NCBI GenBank assembly: GCA_947492825.1
Contig: CANLNT010000001.1
Span: forward strand, 372,001 to 436,000
Source: an uncultured Paracoccaceae bacterium
GTDB lineage: Bacteria; Pseudomonadota; Alphaproteobacteria; Rhodobacterales; Rhodobacteraceae
Length of the DNA: 64,000 nt
Direction of reading: 5' to 3'
The position numbers and the translations under genes are program-made. The notes under the pieces were generated by a model, which was not told the DNA's origin, made no database searches, and was given only the letters and a program-made list of their open reading frames with translations. Positions 18,470 to 28,699 of the stretch are shown here, piece after piece (the first letter of the stretch is position 1; every line of letters starts with the position of its first letter).

Positions 18470-20032
18470 ATGACATTCCGTATCCTATCAACAACCGCAG
18501 CTCTGGCCGTCATGGCGGGCACCGCGCATGCGGACTTTTCGCTGAACATTCTGCACATCAACGATCTGCACAGCCGGATTGAACCGATCAATCGGTTCGA
18601 TTCGACCTGTAACGCCGAAGATAACGCCGCTGGCGAATGCTTTGGCGGCGTAGCGCGTGTCAAAACCATGATCGACCAGATGCGTGCTGAACTGGCCGAT
18701 GAGAACGTCATCGTGCTGGATGCAGGCGACCAGTATCAGGGCAGCCTGATGTACACGACCTACAAGGGCGACGTGGAAATCGAGATGATGAACGCCATCG
18801 GCTTTGATGCCATGGCCGTGGGCAACCACGAGTTTGACGACGGTGACGAAGGTCTGGCCAAGCTGCCCGACGGTGTGGATTTCCCGATCATTTCTGGCAA
18901 CATCGACGTCAGCCAGTCCAACATTCTGGCCGGGAAAGTCGACAACCACACTGTACTGGAAGTGGGCGGCAAGAAAATCGGTATCGTTTCGGCCTTGGCC
19001 GCTGATACGGTTGAAACCTCTTCTCCCTCGGACGCGGTGATTTTCACTGACGAGATCGAAAGCCTGCAGGCGGACGTTGATGCGCTGACCGCCGAAGGTG
19101 TCGACATCATCATCGCCCTGACCCACGTTGGCGTCACCAAGGACATGGAAATTGCCGAAGCCGTCACTGGCATCGACGCAGTGATTGGCGGACACAGCCA
19201 CACGCTGTTTTCCAACACCGAAGAAGGTGCGATGGCCTATCCAACAATGGTCGGTGACACGCCGGTCGTGTCGGCCTATGCCTATTCCAAGTACGTGGGT
19301 CATCTAAAGCTCGACTTTGATGATGAAGGCAACGTGACCTCTGCAAGCGGCGATACGATCCTGTTGGACGCTTCCGTGGCCGAGGACGAGGCAATCGTGG
19401 CGCGTGTGGCCGAACTGGCTGGTCCGATCGAAGAGATGAAGACCCGCGTTGTTGCCGATGCGGCTGAAATGATCGAAGGCTCACGCGACGTGTGCCGTGC
19501 GATGGAATGCCCAATGGGTAACCTTGTGGCTGATGCCATGCTGGCACGGGTTGCCGATCAGGGTGTCATGATCGCGATCCAGAACGGTGGCGGTCTGCGT
19601 GCCTCTATCGATGCGGGCGAAGTCACAATGGGCGAGGTCCTGACCGTTCTGCCGTTCCAGAACACCCTGTCCACGTTTGAAGTGACCGGCGAAGCGATTG
19701 TCGCGGCGCTTGAAAACGGCGTTGGCCAGATTGAAGAGGGCGCAGGCCGCTTCCCGCAGGTCGCCGGCATGACCTTTACAGTTGATGCAGCGGCAGAGCC
19801 GGGTTCCCGCGTGTCCGACGTCATGGTCGGCGGTGCGCCCATCGACCTCGCCAAGGTTTACGGTGTTGTGTCCAACAACTATGTCCGCAACGGCGGCGAC
19901 GGCTACAGCATGTTCGAAGACGCGATGAACGCCTATGACTTCGGCCCCGATCTGGCCGATGTTACGGCAGAATTTATCGCCGAAAATGCGCCCTACACGC
20001 CATATATCGATGGTCGCATCATGATGAAGTAA
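18470..20032 (+). CDS. Secreted 5'-nucleotidase / metallophosphoesterase (UshA-like)
   Basis: A 520-residue two-domain protein with a signal peptide (MTFRILSTTAALAVMAGTAHA). The metallophosphoesterase domain shows ILHINDLHSRIEP, DAGDQYQGSL, AVGNHEFDDGDE, ALTHVG and IGGHSHTLF in the expected order. The C-terminal nucleotidase domain has NGGGLRASIDAG near 372 and SNNYVRNGGDGYSMF near 470. It should release phosphate and nucleosides from periplasmic nucleotides. The ATG at 18470 follows a GGGGGAA ribosome site. An upstream TTG is rejected because it would absorb that site. A strong terminator follows. Confidence 0.92.
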   Translation: MTFRILSTTAALAVMAGTAHADFSLNILHINDLHSRIEPINRFDSTCNAEDNAAGECFGGVARVKTMIDQMRAELADENVIVLDAGDQYQGSLMYTTYKGDVEIEMMNAIGFDAMAVGNHEFDDGDEGLAKLPDGVDFPIISGNIDVSQSNILAGKVDNHTVLEVGGKKIGIVSALAADTVETSSPSDAVIFTDEIESLQADVDALTAEGVDIIIALTHVGVTKDMEIAEAVTGIDAVIGGHSHTLFSNTEEGAMAYPTMVGDTPVVSAYAYSKYVGHLKLDFDDEGNVTSASGDTILLDASVAEDEAIVARVAELAGPIEEMKTRVVADAAEMIEGSRDVCRAMECPMGNLVADAMLARVADQGVMIAIQNGGGLRASIDAGEVTMGEVLTVLPFQNTLSTFEVTGEAIVAALENGVGQIEEGAGRFPQVAGMTFTVDAAAEPGSRVSDVMVGGAPIDLAKVYGVVSNNYVRNGGDGYSMFEDAMNAYDFGPDLADVTAEFIAENAPYTPYIDGRIMMK

Positions 20033-20053
20033 GCCGATCGACGGCTTTATACT

Positions 20054-20088
20054 AGGCGCTCGGGTCACAAGACCGGGGCGCCTTTTTT
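20054..20088 (+). terminator. Terminator of the 5'-nucleotidase gene
   Basis: The hairpin AGGCGC-T-CGGGTC / GACCGGGGCGCCT has a four-base loop, one wobble and one mismatch. It is followed by TTTTTT, about 21 bp past the stop. It is a classic intrinsic terminator. Confidence 0.88.
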
Positions 20089-20227
20089 GTGCGCGCTGTG
20101 TGGACGCGTTGACCTGAGATGAGGACAGCCAGTGGTCACGAAGCAAGCCAAGTTGCCGGTCACCAGCCCGGGGCCTGTGATCACCAAGTACCGGTCCATG
20201 AAAACGTTGGACGCTTGACCATTCTGC

Positions 20228-20258
20228 CCCGTTCTGGCCTGTACCAAGGCAGAACGGG
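20228..20258 (+). promoter_or_regulatory. Inverted repeat overlapping the oxoprolinase ribosome site
   Basis: A perfect 9-bp inverted repeat, CCCGTTCTG / CAGAACGGG, with a 13-base spacer ends 9 bp before the oxoprolinase ATG. The right arm includes part of the GGGAG ribosome-binding sequence. It could be a protein operator or an RNA hairpin that limits translation. Confidence 0.5.
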
Positions 20259-20267
20259 AGACAGGAC

Positions 20268-23200
20268 ATGTGGCAATTCTGGGTTGATCGTGGCGGGACA
20301 TTCACGGACATCGTGGCACGCACCCCGGATGGCGCGTTGGTCACGCACAAATTGCTATCGGAAAACCCCGAAAGCTATGCCGATGCTGCGGTGCATGGCA
20401 TTCGCACACTTCTGGATCTCGGGCCGGACGACCCAATTCCGCCGGGCCAAATCGGTGCCGTCAAAATGGGCACCACTGTTGCCACAAATGCCCTGCTGGA
20501 ACGCAAGGGCGAACGCACGCTTCTGATGATCACGCAGGGTCAGCGGGATCTACTGCGCATCGGCTACCAAAACCGCCCGCGGCTTTTCGATCTGAACATC
20601 GTGCTGCCTGAATTGCTTTATGCAGAAGCGGTCGAGGTCACAGAACGCCTTGCGGCTGACGGTGACATCGTCACCCCGCTGGACGAGGATGGCGCGCGTG
20701 CTGCGCTACAGGCCGCCTATGACGCGGGCACCCGGTCAGTCGCAATCGCGCTGATGCATGGCTACCGCTTTCCCGCCCATGAACAACGGCTGGGGAAAAT
20801 CGCAGCCGAGATTGGCTTTCCGCAAATCTCGCTGTCTCATGCGGTCAGTCCACTGATCAAGCTCGTCTCGCGCGGGGACACCACCGTTGTCGACGCTTAC
20901 CTGTCACCGATCCTGCGCCGCTATGTCGAACAGGTGGCGGGCGCGCTGAATGATAGCGCAGGCCGCGCGCCAAACCTGATGTTCATGCAATCCAATGGCG
21001 GCTTAACCGATGCGCGGCTCTTTCAGGGCAAGGATGCGATCCTGTCCGGCCCGGCTGGCGGCGTCGTCGGCATGGTGCGCACCGCGGATGAACATGGCTT
21101 TGACAGGATCATCGGCTTTGACATGGGCGGCACCAGCACCGACGTCTGTCATTTTGCCGGTGAATACGAGCGCAGCTTTGAAACCGATGTGGCAGGTGTG
21201 CGAATGCGCGCCCCGATGATGTCGATCCATACCGTCGCTGCCGGTGGCGGCTCGATCCTGACGTTCCGCGATGGCCGGATGCAGGTGGGCCCTGAAAGTG
21301 CCGGTGCCAATCCCGGTCCTGCGGCCTATGGCCGGGGCGGTCCGTTAACAGTGACTGACTGCAACGTGCTTTTGGGTAAGCTTCAGCCTGATGTTTTTCC
21401 TGCGGTTTTTGGCCCGCATGGTGATCAGCCACTTTCTGCATCAATTGTGCATGATGCGTTTCAGTCACTTAACGCCGAAATTGGTGGTGATAAAAAAATT
21501 GAGGAAACCGCCGAAGGCTTTTTGCGGATCGCGGTCGAGAACATGGCCAATGCCATCAAAAAGATCAGCGTCCAGCGCGGCTATGACGTCACCAAATACG
21601 CGCTCAATTGTTTTGGCGGGGCGGGGGGGCAACATGCCTGCCTTGTCGCTGATGCCCTTGGAATGTCTACCATTTTCATCCATCCTTTTGCCGGGGTTCT
21701 GTCTGCCTTTGGCATGGGGCTGGCCGATATCCGGGCAATCCGTGAACACCAGTTCGGACAACGGATCGACGCGGTTGCAGCCGCGCAAAAGGTGTTGAAA
21801 GACCTGTCCAATCAAGCCGTTTCCGAGGTTCAAGGCCAAGGCATTCCGTCCGCCGCAGTCGCGGTTAACCAAATCGCGCATATCCGCACCAACGGCGCGC
21901 ATCAAACGCTTGAAGTTCCCTTTGATACACCCGTTGCGATGGCCGCCGCCTTCAAAGATGCTCACTTGCAACGCTTTGGTTTTGCGCCGGTTTTTGATCA
22001 CCTGATCATTGATCTCTTGACCGCAGAGGCCGTGGGCTCAACCGGTGGAACCGTCACGCTGGACGCCGCTGCTACAGCGCCGCGCGACGATCAAACCGTG
22101 CAGATGTTCACCAACGGCGCATGGCGCGATGTCCCACTTGTTGATCGCAACGCTTTGAAAACGGGCGACAACGTTGCAGGCCCTGCGATCATCACGGAAC
22201 CCACAGGCACCAACGTGATCGAACCCGGCTGGGCTGCTGAATGTGCCGCAGGCGGCAATCTGATCCTGCGCCGTGCCGTAGCCCTGAAACGGCAAGAGGC
22301 GATTGGGACCTCCGTTGATCCGGTCATGCTCGAGGTGTTCAACAACCTCTTTATGTCCATCGCCGATCAGATGGGGGCCACGCTGGCCAACACCGCCTAT
22401 TCGGTCAACATCAAGGAAAGATACGACTTTTCTTGTGCGATTTTTGATCAAAACGGTGATCTAGTTGCCAATGCCCCGCATGTGCCTGTGCACCTTGGGT
22501 CGATGTCCGAAAGCGTCCGCACCGTGTTGCGCGAAAACGCAGGCACCTTGCGCCCCGGTGACGTTTTCATGATGAACAACCCCTACAATGGCGGCACACA
22601 TCTGCCTGACGTCACCGTCATCACTCCTGTCTTTGACGCAAGTGGCCAGAGCATCATTTATACCGTCGCCAGCCGCGGCCATCACGCCGATATCGGTGGC
22701 AAAACACCCGGCTCTGCGCCGCCCGACAGCACCCATATCGAAGAAGAGGGTGTGCTGATTGATAACTTCCTTCTGGTTGATAAAGGCACATTGCGTGATG
22801 CCGAAACCCGCGCCCTTCTGTCGGGTGCAAAATACCCCTGTCGTAACATCCCCGAAAACATGGCTGACCTCGCAGCTCAGGTTGCGGCCAATGCGACCGG
22901 TGTCCGTGAACTCCTTAAAATCACAGAACAATTCGGGCTGGATACTGTCCACGCCTACATGGGTCACGTGCAGGACAATGCCGAGGAATCCGTGCGCCGC
23001 GTGCTGGATGTTCTGCATGACAGCACTTTCACCTATCCTCTTGATAGCGGGGCGAAAGTTCAGGTCGCTGTGACCGTGGACAAGGTGGCGCGCAAGGCAA
23101 CCATCGACTTTACGGGCACCTCGCCCCAAGACCGTTTGAACTACAACGCACCCCGCGCGATCTGTCGCGCTGTGGTACTTTATGTCTTCCGAACCCTCGT

Positions 23201-23846
23201 TGGCAGCGACATTCCAATGAACGAAGGCTGCCTGAAACCGCTTGATCTGGTGATCCCAGAAGGTTCAATGATCAACCCGTCGTTTCCTGCCGCGGTCATC
23301 TCGGGCAACACAGAGGTCAGCCAGGCGATTGCCGATACGCTTTTCGGCGCACTCGGGGTGATCGCGGGCAGCCAAGGGACGATGAACAACTTTGTCTACG
23401 GCAACGATCGCTATCAGAACTATGAAACGATTTGCGGCGGAACAGGCGCTGGACCAGATTTTGACGGAACCAGCGCCGTGCACAGCCACATGACCAATAC
23501 CCGTATGACGGACCCGGAAGTGCTGGAAACCCGGTTTCCTGTGCGGGTAGAAGAATTTTCGATCCGCCATGGATCTGGCGGGGCAGGTCGGTACGCTGGC
23601 GGTGATGGAATTGTCCGCAAACTGCGCTTTTTGGAGCCGATGACAGTGACGACATTGTCCTCTCATCGCAAAACTGCCCCGCATGGCATGGTTGGCGGCC
23701 AGCCGGGAAAAACCGGTGAAAACAGTGTACAGCGCGCAGATGGTTCGGTCGAAGCATTGCGTGGAAACGATGAAACCGAAGTGCAACCCGGCGATATCTT
23801 TATCCTGAAGTCCCCAGGCGGGGGCGGCTTTGGCGAAAAGACTTAG
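20268..23846 (+). CDS. 5-oxoprolinase / hydantoinase A-B fusion
   Basis: A 1,192-residue cytosolic enzyme with both subunits of the hydantoinase/oxoprolinase family in one chain. HyuA-like residues 1 to about 690 begin [14 protein letters not shown] and include [16 protein letters not shown] and [11 protein letters not shown] for ATP binding. HyuB-like residues about 700-1190 include [38 protein letters not shown] and [13 protein letters not shown]. The fused form fits ATP-dependent 5-oxo-L-proline hydrolysis to glutamate, part of glutathione recycling. N-methylhydantoin substrates are possible. It is monocistronic, with a terminator upstream and a 168-bp gap downstream. Confidence 0.9.
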   Translation: MWQFWVDRGGTFTDIVARTPDGALVTHKLLSENPESYADAAVHGIRTLLDLGPDDPIPPGQIGAVKMGTTVATNALLERKGERTLLMITQGQRDLLRIGYQNRPRLFDLNIVLPELLYAEAVEVTERLAADGDIVTPLDEDGARAALQAAYDAGTRSVAIALMHGYRFPAHEQRLGKIAAEIGFPQISLSHAVSPLIKLVSRGDTTVVDAYLSPILRRYVEQVAGALNDSAGRAPNLMFMQSNGGLTDARLFQGKDAILSGPAGGVVGMVRTADEHGFDRIIGFDMGGTSTDVCHFAGEYERSFETDVAGVRMRAPMMSIHTVAAGGGSILTFRDGRMQVGPESAGANPGPAAYGRGGPLTVTDCNVLLGKLQPDVFPAVFGPHGDQPLSASIVHDAFQSLNAEIGGDKKIEETAEGFLRIAVENMANAIKKISVQRGYDVTKYALNCFGGAGGQHACLVADALGMSTIFIHPFAGVLSAFGMGLADIRAIREHQFGQRIDAVAAAQKVLKDLSNQAVSEVQGQGIPSAAVAVNQIAHIRTNGAHQTLEVPFDTPVAMAAAFKDAHLQRFGFAPVFDHLIIDLLTAEAVGSTGGTVTLDAAATAPRDDQTVQMFTNGAWRDVPLVDRNALKTGDNVAGPAIITEPTGTNVIEPGWAAECAAGGNLILRRAVALKRQEAIGTSVDPVMLEVFNNLFMSIADQMGATLANTAYSVNIKERYDFSCAIFDQNGDLVANAPHVPVHLGSMSESVRTVLRENAGTLRPGDVFMMNNPYNGGTHLPDVTVITPVFDASGQSIIYTVASRGHHADIGGKTPGSAPPDSTHIEEEGVLIDNFLLVDKGTLRDAETRALLSGAKYPCRNIPENMADLAAQVAANATGVRELLKITEQFGLDTVHAYMGHVQDNAEESVRRVLDVLHDSTFTYPLDSGAKVQVAVTVDKVARKATIDFTGTSPQDRLNYNAPRAICRAVVLYVFRTLVGSDIPMNEGCLKPLDLVIPEGSMINPSFPAAVISGNTEVSQAIADTLFGALGVIAGSQGTMNNFVYGNDRYQNYETICGGTGAGPDFDGTSAVHSHMTNTRMTDPEVLETRFPVRVEEFSIRHGSGGAGRYAGGDGIVRKLRFLEPMTVTTLSSHRKTAPHGMVGGQPGKTGENSVQRADGSVEALRGNDETEVQPGDIFILKSPGGGGFGEKT

Positions 23847-24014
23847 AGGTGGGGGCAGGACCGGTCTTCTCGGATTGAGAGTTGGACGTAAATACAATCA
23901 AAACAGATGCTTGTGGTTTCAAGGTGTAAACTGGCTGCGCGGGCGCAATGTGCGAGTACTACCAACGCCATTTCGCGGTTTCATATAGAATAGACCCAGT
24001 TTAGGCCGCGTGGC

Positions 24015-24683
24015 CTAGTCAGTCAGGTTCTGAAGAACAATTTGCGCGGTTCGTTCAATGTGACGTTTAATCAACAGATCAGTTTGTGGCGCGTCACGAT
24101 TGATCGCCGCATCGCAGATTTGACGATGTTCAAGGGCAACATCGCGCTCGCTAAGGTCCAAGGGCACGGAAATTTGCCTGTAGCGCTCTGATTGTTCGTA
24201 AAGCATGCGCCGCATCCGCAGCATCCAAGAATTATCGCACCCCTTCGCAAGGGCATCGTGAAAATCGTAGTGTTTGCGTGTCCAGTCCGCGCTAATCTTA
24301 TCTTCGCCGTCGATCAGCATCGGCAAACGAGAAAGCGCATGATGCGCGGCAAGGACCTGCCCCTCCCATTCCACACCGGCGGATTCAATCGCCATCCGGA
24401 CACAGAGTGCTTCGATATAGGTGCGGCTGGCGGTGAGTTCTTTGAGGTCCTTTGCCGAGATCGGGGCCGCGCGAAACCCCTTTTGAGGTTCTGCAACCAC
24501 AAGGCCGTCAGCGGTGAGGCGGGACAAGGCTTCGCGAACTGATCCGGCGGAAAACCCGTAGATGTCGCACATTTCGGCGATCCGGATCTTCGCCTCGGGG
24601 GCGATTTCGCAAGATATGATGGCATCGCGCAGCGTTTCATATGCACGTTCGAGTTGGCTTATACGATGGGCCTTTGAAGTCAT
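24015..24683 (-). CDS. GntR/FadR-family regulator (FCD domain)
   Basis: A 222-residue regulator. The winged helix is at about residues 8-70 (ETLRDAIISCEIAPEAKIRIAEM, SAGSVREALSRLTADGLVVAEPQKGF). The all-helical FCD effector domain follows and carries the metal-binding histidine pattern seen as HYDFHDAL, with further histidines near the end. It is divergent from the FAA-hydrolase/monooxygenase/importer operon, across 130 bp, and is its likely local regulator. The gap contains the palindrome TTAGCGCTAA and an AT-rich inverted repeat. Confidence 0.87.
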   Translation of the reverse strand: MTSKAHRISQLERAYETLRDAIISCEIAPEAKIRIAEMCDIYGFSAGSVREALSRLTADGLVVAEPQKGFRAAPISAKDLKELTASRTYIEALCVRMAIESAGVEWEGQVLAAHHALSRLPMLIDGEDKISADWTRKHYDFHDALAKGCDNSWMLRMRRMLYEQSERYRQISVPLDLSERDVALEHRQICDAAINRDAPQTDLLIKRHIERTAQIVLQNLTD

Positions 24684-24695
24684 GTTTTTGTCTTT

Positions 24696-24705
24696 TTAGC
24701 GCTAA
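24696..24705. promoter_or_regulatory. Palindrome upstream of the GntR gene
   Basis: TTAGCGCTAA is a perfect 10-bp palindrome 12 bp upstream of the leftward GntR start. Its place in the divergent gap makes it a candidate operator, but no second copy was found nearby. Confidence 0.35.
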
Positions 24706-24742
24706 CGCCTCAGCACTACAGAATTCCATCTTGGGCAGCAAT

Positions 24743-24773
24743 AAAAAAACTTATTGACAAAAAAAGTTTTTTT
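24743..24773. promoter_or_regulatory. AT-rich inverted repeat with embedded TTGACA
   Basis: AAAAAAACTT (24743-24752) and AAGTTTTTTT (24764-24773) form a perfect 10-bp inverted repeat with an 11-base spacer containing TTGACA. It lies about 40 bp upstream of the GTG start of the catabolic operon. It may be the promoter and operator of this operon. Confidence 0.5.
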
Positions 24774-24813
24774 GCAAAAAAAAGATGTAATTCAGAATGC
24801 GGGAGGGAATGAC

Positions 24814-25659
24814 GTGAGATTCGTTAGGTATGAAATTGGCAATGCGGTTGGGCTCGGGCTTGAGCAAGATGGCGTGCTTCGGGGGTTGCCAGTTGGTGAG
24901 CTGCCGTTTTCGACGCTTGAAGCTGCGTTGCAGGCCGATCAGATCGAGGCACTGGCAAAGGCCCTTTCGCCTGCGCCAGAGGTGGACGTTGAGTTAATCA
25001 CTTATCTTCCGCCCCTGCAGCGGCCGGGCAAGATCATTTGCGTTGGTTTGAACTACGCCGACCACACCATCGAAAGTAAGTATGAACAGCCGGACTATCC
25101 AACGTTGTTCAATCGCTTTTCGACGTCGTTGATTGGCCATGGGCAATCCTTGGTAAAGCCATCCTTTTCAAACTCTTTCGACTTTGAAGGAGAGATGGTG
25201 GCCGTCATCGGGAAACCGGGGCGCAGCATTTCCAAGGCTGATGCCCTTAGCCACGTCGCGGGTTATTCGGTATTCAACGACGGGTCGGTGCGCGAATATC
25301 AGTTCAAGGCGCCGCAGTGGACGGTCGGCAAAAACTTTGACGACACGGGGGCATTCGGTCCGGCATTTGTCACGGCCGATGAACTGCCATCGGGTGGCAC
25401 GGGCCTTAAGATCGAAACCCGCCTTAACGGTGAGGTGATGCAAAGTGCGACGACCTCGGACATGATCTTTTCGGTCGCGGACTGCATCCACATCATTTCT
25501 GAGGCCATCACCCTAGAGGCGGGAGACATTATTGTTTCGGGAACGCCCGCTGGGATCGGTTGGGCACGTGATCCGAAAGTTCTGATGCAACAGGGCGACG
25601 TTTGCGAAGTAGAGGTCGAGGGGATCGGCCTGCTACGCAATCCCGTGGTGGAGGTCTAG
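24814..25659 (+). CDS. Fumarylacetoacetate hydrolase-family enzyme
   Basis: A 281-residue FAH-fold enzyme. The metal-binding residues are in SFDFEGEMVAVIGKPG (the D-x-E-x-E pattern), followed by YSVFNDGSVREYQ, QWTVGKNFDDTGAFGP and VSGTPAGIG. Family members hydrolyse acylpyruvates or act as 2-oxo-hept-diene-dioate or 2-oxopent-4-enoate hydratases/isomerases in aromatic breakdown. A GTG start at 24814 is chosen because GGGAGG stands 7 bases upstream; a longer frame would read through the AT-rich operator. The stop lies 3 bp before the flavin hydroxylase, so the genes form one operon with the importer and the dioxygenase. This supports a meta-cleavage role (inference). Confidence 0.85.
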   Translation: MRFVRYEIGNAVGLGLEQDGVLRGLPVGELPFSTLEAALQADQIEALAKALSPAPEVDVELITYLPPLQRPGKIICVGLNYADHTIESKYEQPDYPTLFNRFSTSLIGHGQSLVKPSFSNSFDFEGEMVAVIGKPGRSISKADALSHVAGYSVFNDGSVREYQFKAPQWTVGKNFDDTGAFGPAFVTADELPSGGTGLKIETRLNGEVMQSATTSDMIFSVADCIHIISEAITLEAGDIIVSGTPAGIGWARDPKVLMQQGDVCEVEVEGIGLLRNPVVEV

Positions 25660-25662
25660 CCC

Positions 25663-27384
25663 ATGGCGCGATTTGAAACCGAGGTGCTGATTATCGGTTC
25701 CGGCCCAGCCGGATTGTCATCGGCGGCTTTGCTTTCGACCTACGGTGTTTCGAATATCGTGGTCGAAAAATACGGCTGGCTGGCGGACACACCGCGCGCC
25801 CATATCACCAACCAAGCCACGATGGAGGTGTTTCGCGACCTTGGCATTGAAGGTGCCGCGCTGAAACATGCCACGGGTCAGGGCGAGATGGCCAACAATA
25901 CCTTTTGTTATTCATTGGCAGGGGAAGAGTTTGGTCGGGTTCTTTCTTGGGGCAATCATCCTGCACGAAAGGCGGATTATGACCTCGCCAGCCCATGCAG
26001 TATGTGTGACCTTCCACAAACCTATCTTGAACCAATGCTTTTGGAATGCGCCGGCCAGCGCGGCAGTAAGATCATGTTCAATAGTGAATATGTGTCACTG
26101 GTGCAGGATGAGGACGGTGTCACCGCCACGATCAAGGATCGCCTGAATGGCGAGACTTTTGAAATCCGTGCGAAGTATATGATCGGCGCGGACGGTGCGC
26201 GCTCAAAGGTTGTTGACGACCTTGGCTTGCCGCTAGATGGCGAAATGGGGCTGTCGGGCTCTATGAACATTCTGTTCGATGCCGATCTGTCCAAATATGC
26301 CGCGCATCGCCCATCGGTTCTGTATTGGATCCTGCAACCTGGCGCCCAGATCGGTGGCATTGGCGCAGGGGTGATCCGCATGGTGCGCCCATGGAACGAA
26401 TGGCTGGCGATCTGGGGTTACGACATTTCCGAAGGGGAAATGAAGCTGTCCGAGGAGGAGGCCATCAAAATCGTCCATCAATTGGTTGGTGACGATACGA
26501 TTGATGTAAAGGTGCGGTCTACATCGACCTGGACCGTCAATGAAATGTGGGCGACGCAAATTTCGAAAGGTCGCGTGTTCTGCATGGGTGATGCGATCCA
26601 CCGCCACCCGCCTTTGAATGGGCTGGGCTCTAACACCTCTATCCAGGATGCGCAGAATTTGGCTTGGAAACTGGCTGCGGTGCTCAAGGGGCAGGCAGGT
26701 AAGGCTTTGTTGAACAGTTACCAGGATGAGCGTGCGCCTGTTGCCGAAAAGATCGTCAAGCGGGCCAACAAGTCTATCGGTGACTATCCACCGATCTTTG
26801 AAGCACTTGGCCTGATCGGCTCTGATGATCCGACTGCCGCCATCGAAAGCCGCAAGGATGCGACCGCGCAAGGCGCTTCACGACGCGAGAGCCTTTATAA
26901 GGCGATCCGTCAGAAGAACTATGAATTCAACTGCCACGGTGTCGAGCTGAACAATCGCTATCGCTCGCATGCCGTGGTTAGCGATGGATCACCCGAGCCT
27001 GAGTACACACGCGACCCGGAACTTTATTACCACGCGACGACATGGCCGGGCGCACGCTTGCCGCATGTTTGGCTGAACAGGAATGGCGAGAAGGTCTCTT
27101 CCAAGGATCTTGCGGGTAAAGGCCAGTTCACCCTTTTGACCGGCATCGGCGGTGAGGCCTGGATCGAGGCTGCAAAGGCCGTGGGTATTGAGGCTCTCAC
27201 GATCGGGCCGGAAGGCTGCGACGCCTATGACATTTTCGCAGATTGGTATCACGCCAGCGAGATCTCAGAGGAGGGCTGCGTTCTTGTGCGGCCAGACGGT
27301 TACGTCGGATGGCGATCAGCCGGAATGCCAGAAAATGCCAAGGAAATACTTGGGGAGATCATCGGCCACATACTGGCCAGATAG
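25663..27384 (+). CDS. FAD-dependent aromatic hydroxylase, TfdB/PheA-like
   Basis: A 573-residue class A flavin monooxygenase. The dinucleotide motif LIIGSGPAGLSSAALL is at residues 9-24, the DG motif YMIGADGARSKV at about 172-183, and the GD motif GRVFCMGDAIHRHPP at about 303-317. The C-terminal thioredoxin-like domain is as in phenol 2-monooxygenase-type enzymes. It should hydroxylate a phenolic ring using NAD(P)H and O2. The size and the ADTPRAHITNQATMEVFRDLG segment recall 2,4-dichlorophenol 6-monooxygenase (TfdB). The actual phenol is unknown. It sits in an operon with an extradiol dioxygenase. Confidence 0.85.
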   Translation: MARFETEVLIIGSGPAGLSSAALLSTYGVSNIVVEKYGWLADTPRAHITNQATMEVFRDLGIEGAALKHATGQGEMANNTFCYSLAGEEFGRVLSWGNHPARKADYDLASPCSMCDLPQTYLEPMLLECAGQRGSKIMFNSEYVSLVQDEDGVTATIKDRLNGETFEIRAKYMIGADGARSKVVDDLGLPLDGEMGLSGSMNILFDADLSKYAAHRPSVLYWILQPGAQIGGIGAGVIRMVRPWNEWLAIWGYDISEGEMKLSEEEAIKIVHQLVGDDTIDVKVRSTSTWTVNEMWATQISKGRVFCMGDAIHRHPPLNGLGSNTSIQDAQNLAWKLAAVLKGQAGKALLNSYQDERAPVAEKIVKRANKSIGDYPPIFEALGLIGSDDPTAAIESRKDATAQGASRRESLYKAIRQKNYEFNCHGVELNNRYRSHAVVSDGSPEPEYTRDPELYYHATTWPGARLPHVWLNRNGEKVSSKDLAGKGQFTLLTGIGGEAWIEAAKAVGIEALTIGPEGCDAYDIFADWYHASEISEEGCVLVRPDGYVGWRSAGMPENAKEILGEIIGHILAR

Positions 27385-27400
27385 CCCCGGCGTTCCGGGG
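27385..27400 (+). promoter_or_regulatory. Intercistronic GC hairpin before the binding-protein gene
   Basis: CCCCGG-CGTT-CCGGGG is a perfect 6-bp hairpin right after the hydroxylase stop, with no T-tract. Such hairpins often stabilise the downstream binding-protein mRNA and raise its level over its neighbours. Confidence 0.5.
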
Positions 27401-27418
27401 AAACAGGGAGGAAAATTA

Positions 27419-28678
27419 ATGATTACACGGCGCAATCTGCTTAAAACCACGGCTGCGGCTACCACGGTATTGGCAGCTCCTGCAATCGCGAGGGGCACCA
27501 AGATCAAGTTGGGCTATGTCAGCCCGCGAACGGGGCCGCTGGCCGCGTTCTCGGAAAGTGATGATTTCAATATCAATCTGTTCTTGGGCAGCAATGCGGG
27601 ACAAGATTTTGAAGTAGTTGTCAAAGACAGCCAATCCAATCCCAACCGCGCGGCTGAGGTGGCGCAGGAATTGATCGTGGAAGACGAAGTTGACCTGATG
27701 TTGGTCGGCTCAACGCCTGAAACGACCAATCCGGTTACCACAACCTGTGAGTTGGAAGGCGTCGCCTGTATCTCGACTTTGGCGCCATGGCAGCCCTGGT
27801 TTATTGGCCAACAAGGCAACCCCGGCGATCCGGGCTCTTGGACGCCGTTCGACTTTTCGTTTCACTATTTCTGGGGGCTGGAAGATATCATTTCGGTCTT
27901 CACATCCATGTGGAACCAGCTTGAAACGAACAAACGTGTCGGTGGTTTGTTTCCAAATGATGCGGATGGCAACGCTTGGGGGGATCCCAACATTGGCCTG
28001 CGGCCGGGGTTAGACGCCGCGGGTTTCAGCCTGCTGGATCCGGGACGTTTCCAGAACCTGACGGATGATTTTTCGGCACAGATCAACGCCTTTAAGGCGG
28101 ACGGATCGGACATTGTAACTGGGGTCATTATTCCACCGGATTTCACGACGTTCTGGAACCAATCCAAACAGCAGGGCTTTGCCCCCAAGATTGTCACGGT
28201 CGCCAAGGCGATCCTGTTCCCGCCAACCGTCGAAGCCTTGGGCGATGCGGGGCACAACCTATCGTCTGAGGTGTGGTGGACACCCACACATCCGTTCTCT
28301 TCTTCCGTTTCGGGGCAATCTGCTGCGGATCTGGCGGCGGCATATACGGCCCAGACGGGTCGATCGTGGACCCAGCCGATTGGCTTTGTGCATTCGCTGT
28401 TTGAAATGGCGGCTGATGTCATGGGGCGCACAGCATCTGTTGGTGATGGCGAAGCAACCGCGCAGGCGATTGCCGCGACGAAACTGTCATCCGTGATCGG
28501 AGATATCGAATGGAACGGGGTCGGTGTGCCGCCATTTGCGCAAGCCAACGTCACGAAATCCAAACTGACGGGCGGTCAATGGCGCCGATCTGAAGATGGG
28601 TCGTTCGATCTTGTCGTTGTCGAAAACAGCCAAGCGCCTGAAATCCCAAAAGGTGGGGTTCTGGAAGCGCTGGGCTAA
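27419..28678 (+). CDS. ABC importer substrate-binding protein (Liv-type)
   Basis: A 419-residue periplasmic binding protein. The N-terminus MITRRNLLKTTAAATTVLAAPAIA has a twin arginine and an AxA cleavage site, so Tat export is likely. The mature part begins KIKLGYVSPRTGPLAAFSESDD, typical of type 1 branched-chain amino-acid/amide binding proteins. The start at 27419 follows GGGAGG at 27407-27412; a longer frame lies inside the hydroxylase gene. With the four following genes it makes a complete Liv-type importer. Its place next to a phenol hydroxylase suggests an aromatic acid as cargo (inference). Confidence 0.88.
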   Translation: MITRRNLLKTTAAATTVLAAPAIARGTKIKLGYVSPRTGPLAAFSESDDFNINLFLGSNAGQDFEVVVKDSQSNPNRAAEVAQELIVEDEVDLMLVGSTPETTNPVTTTCELEGVACISTLAPWQPWFIGQQGNPGDPGSWTPFDFSFHYFWGLEDIISVFTSMWNQLETNKRVGGLFPNDADGNAWGDPNIGLRPGLDAAGFSLLDPGRFQNLTDDFSAQINAFKADGSDIVTGVIIPPDFTTFWNQSKQQGFAPKIVTVAKAILFPPTVEALGDAGHNLSSEVWWTPTHPFSSSVSGQSAADLAAAYTAQTGRSWTQPIGFVHSLFEMAADVMGRTASVGDGEATAQAIAATKLSSVIGDIEWNGVGVPPFAQANVTKSKLTGGQWRRSEDGSFDLVVVENSQAPEIPKGGVLEALG

Positions 28679-28699
28679 AGACAAAAAAGAGGGCGCGCC

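Noticed and set aside
18488-19303. A 271-codon leftward frame inside the 5'-nucleotidase
   Set aside because: Antisense shadow of a gene with all metallophosphoesterase motifs.
20100-20220. Two similar GGACGC(G)TTGACC segments before the oxoprolinase as direct-repeat operators
   Set aside because: They match over only about 11 bases with a one-base gap and are about 107 bp apart, which can occur by chance.
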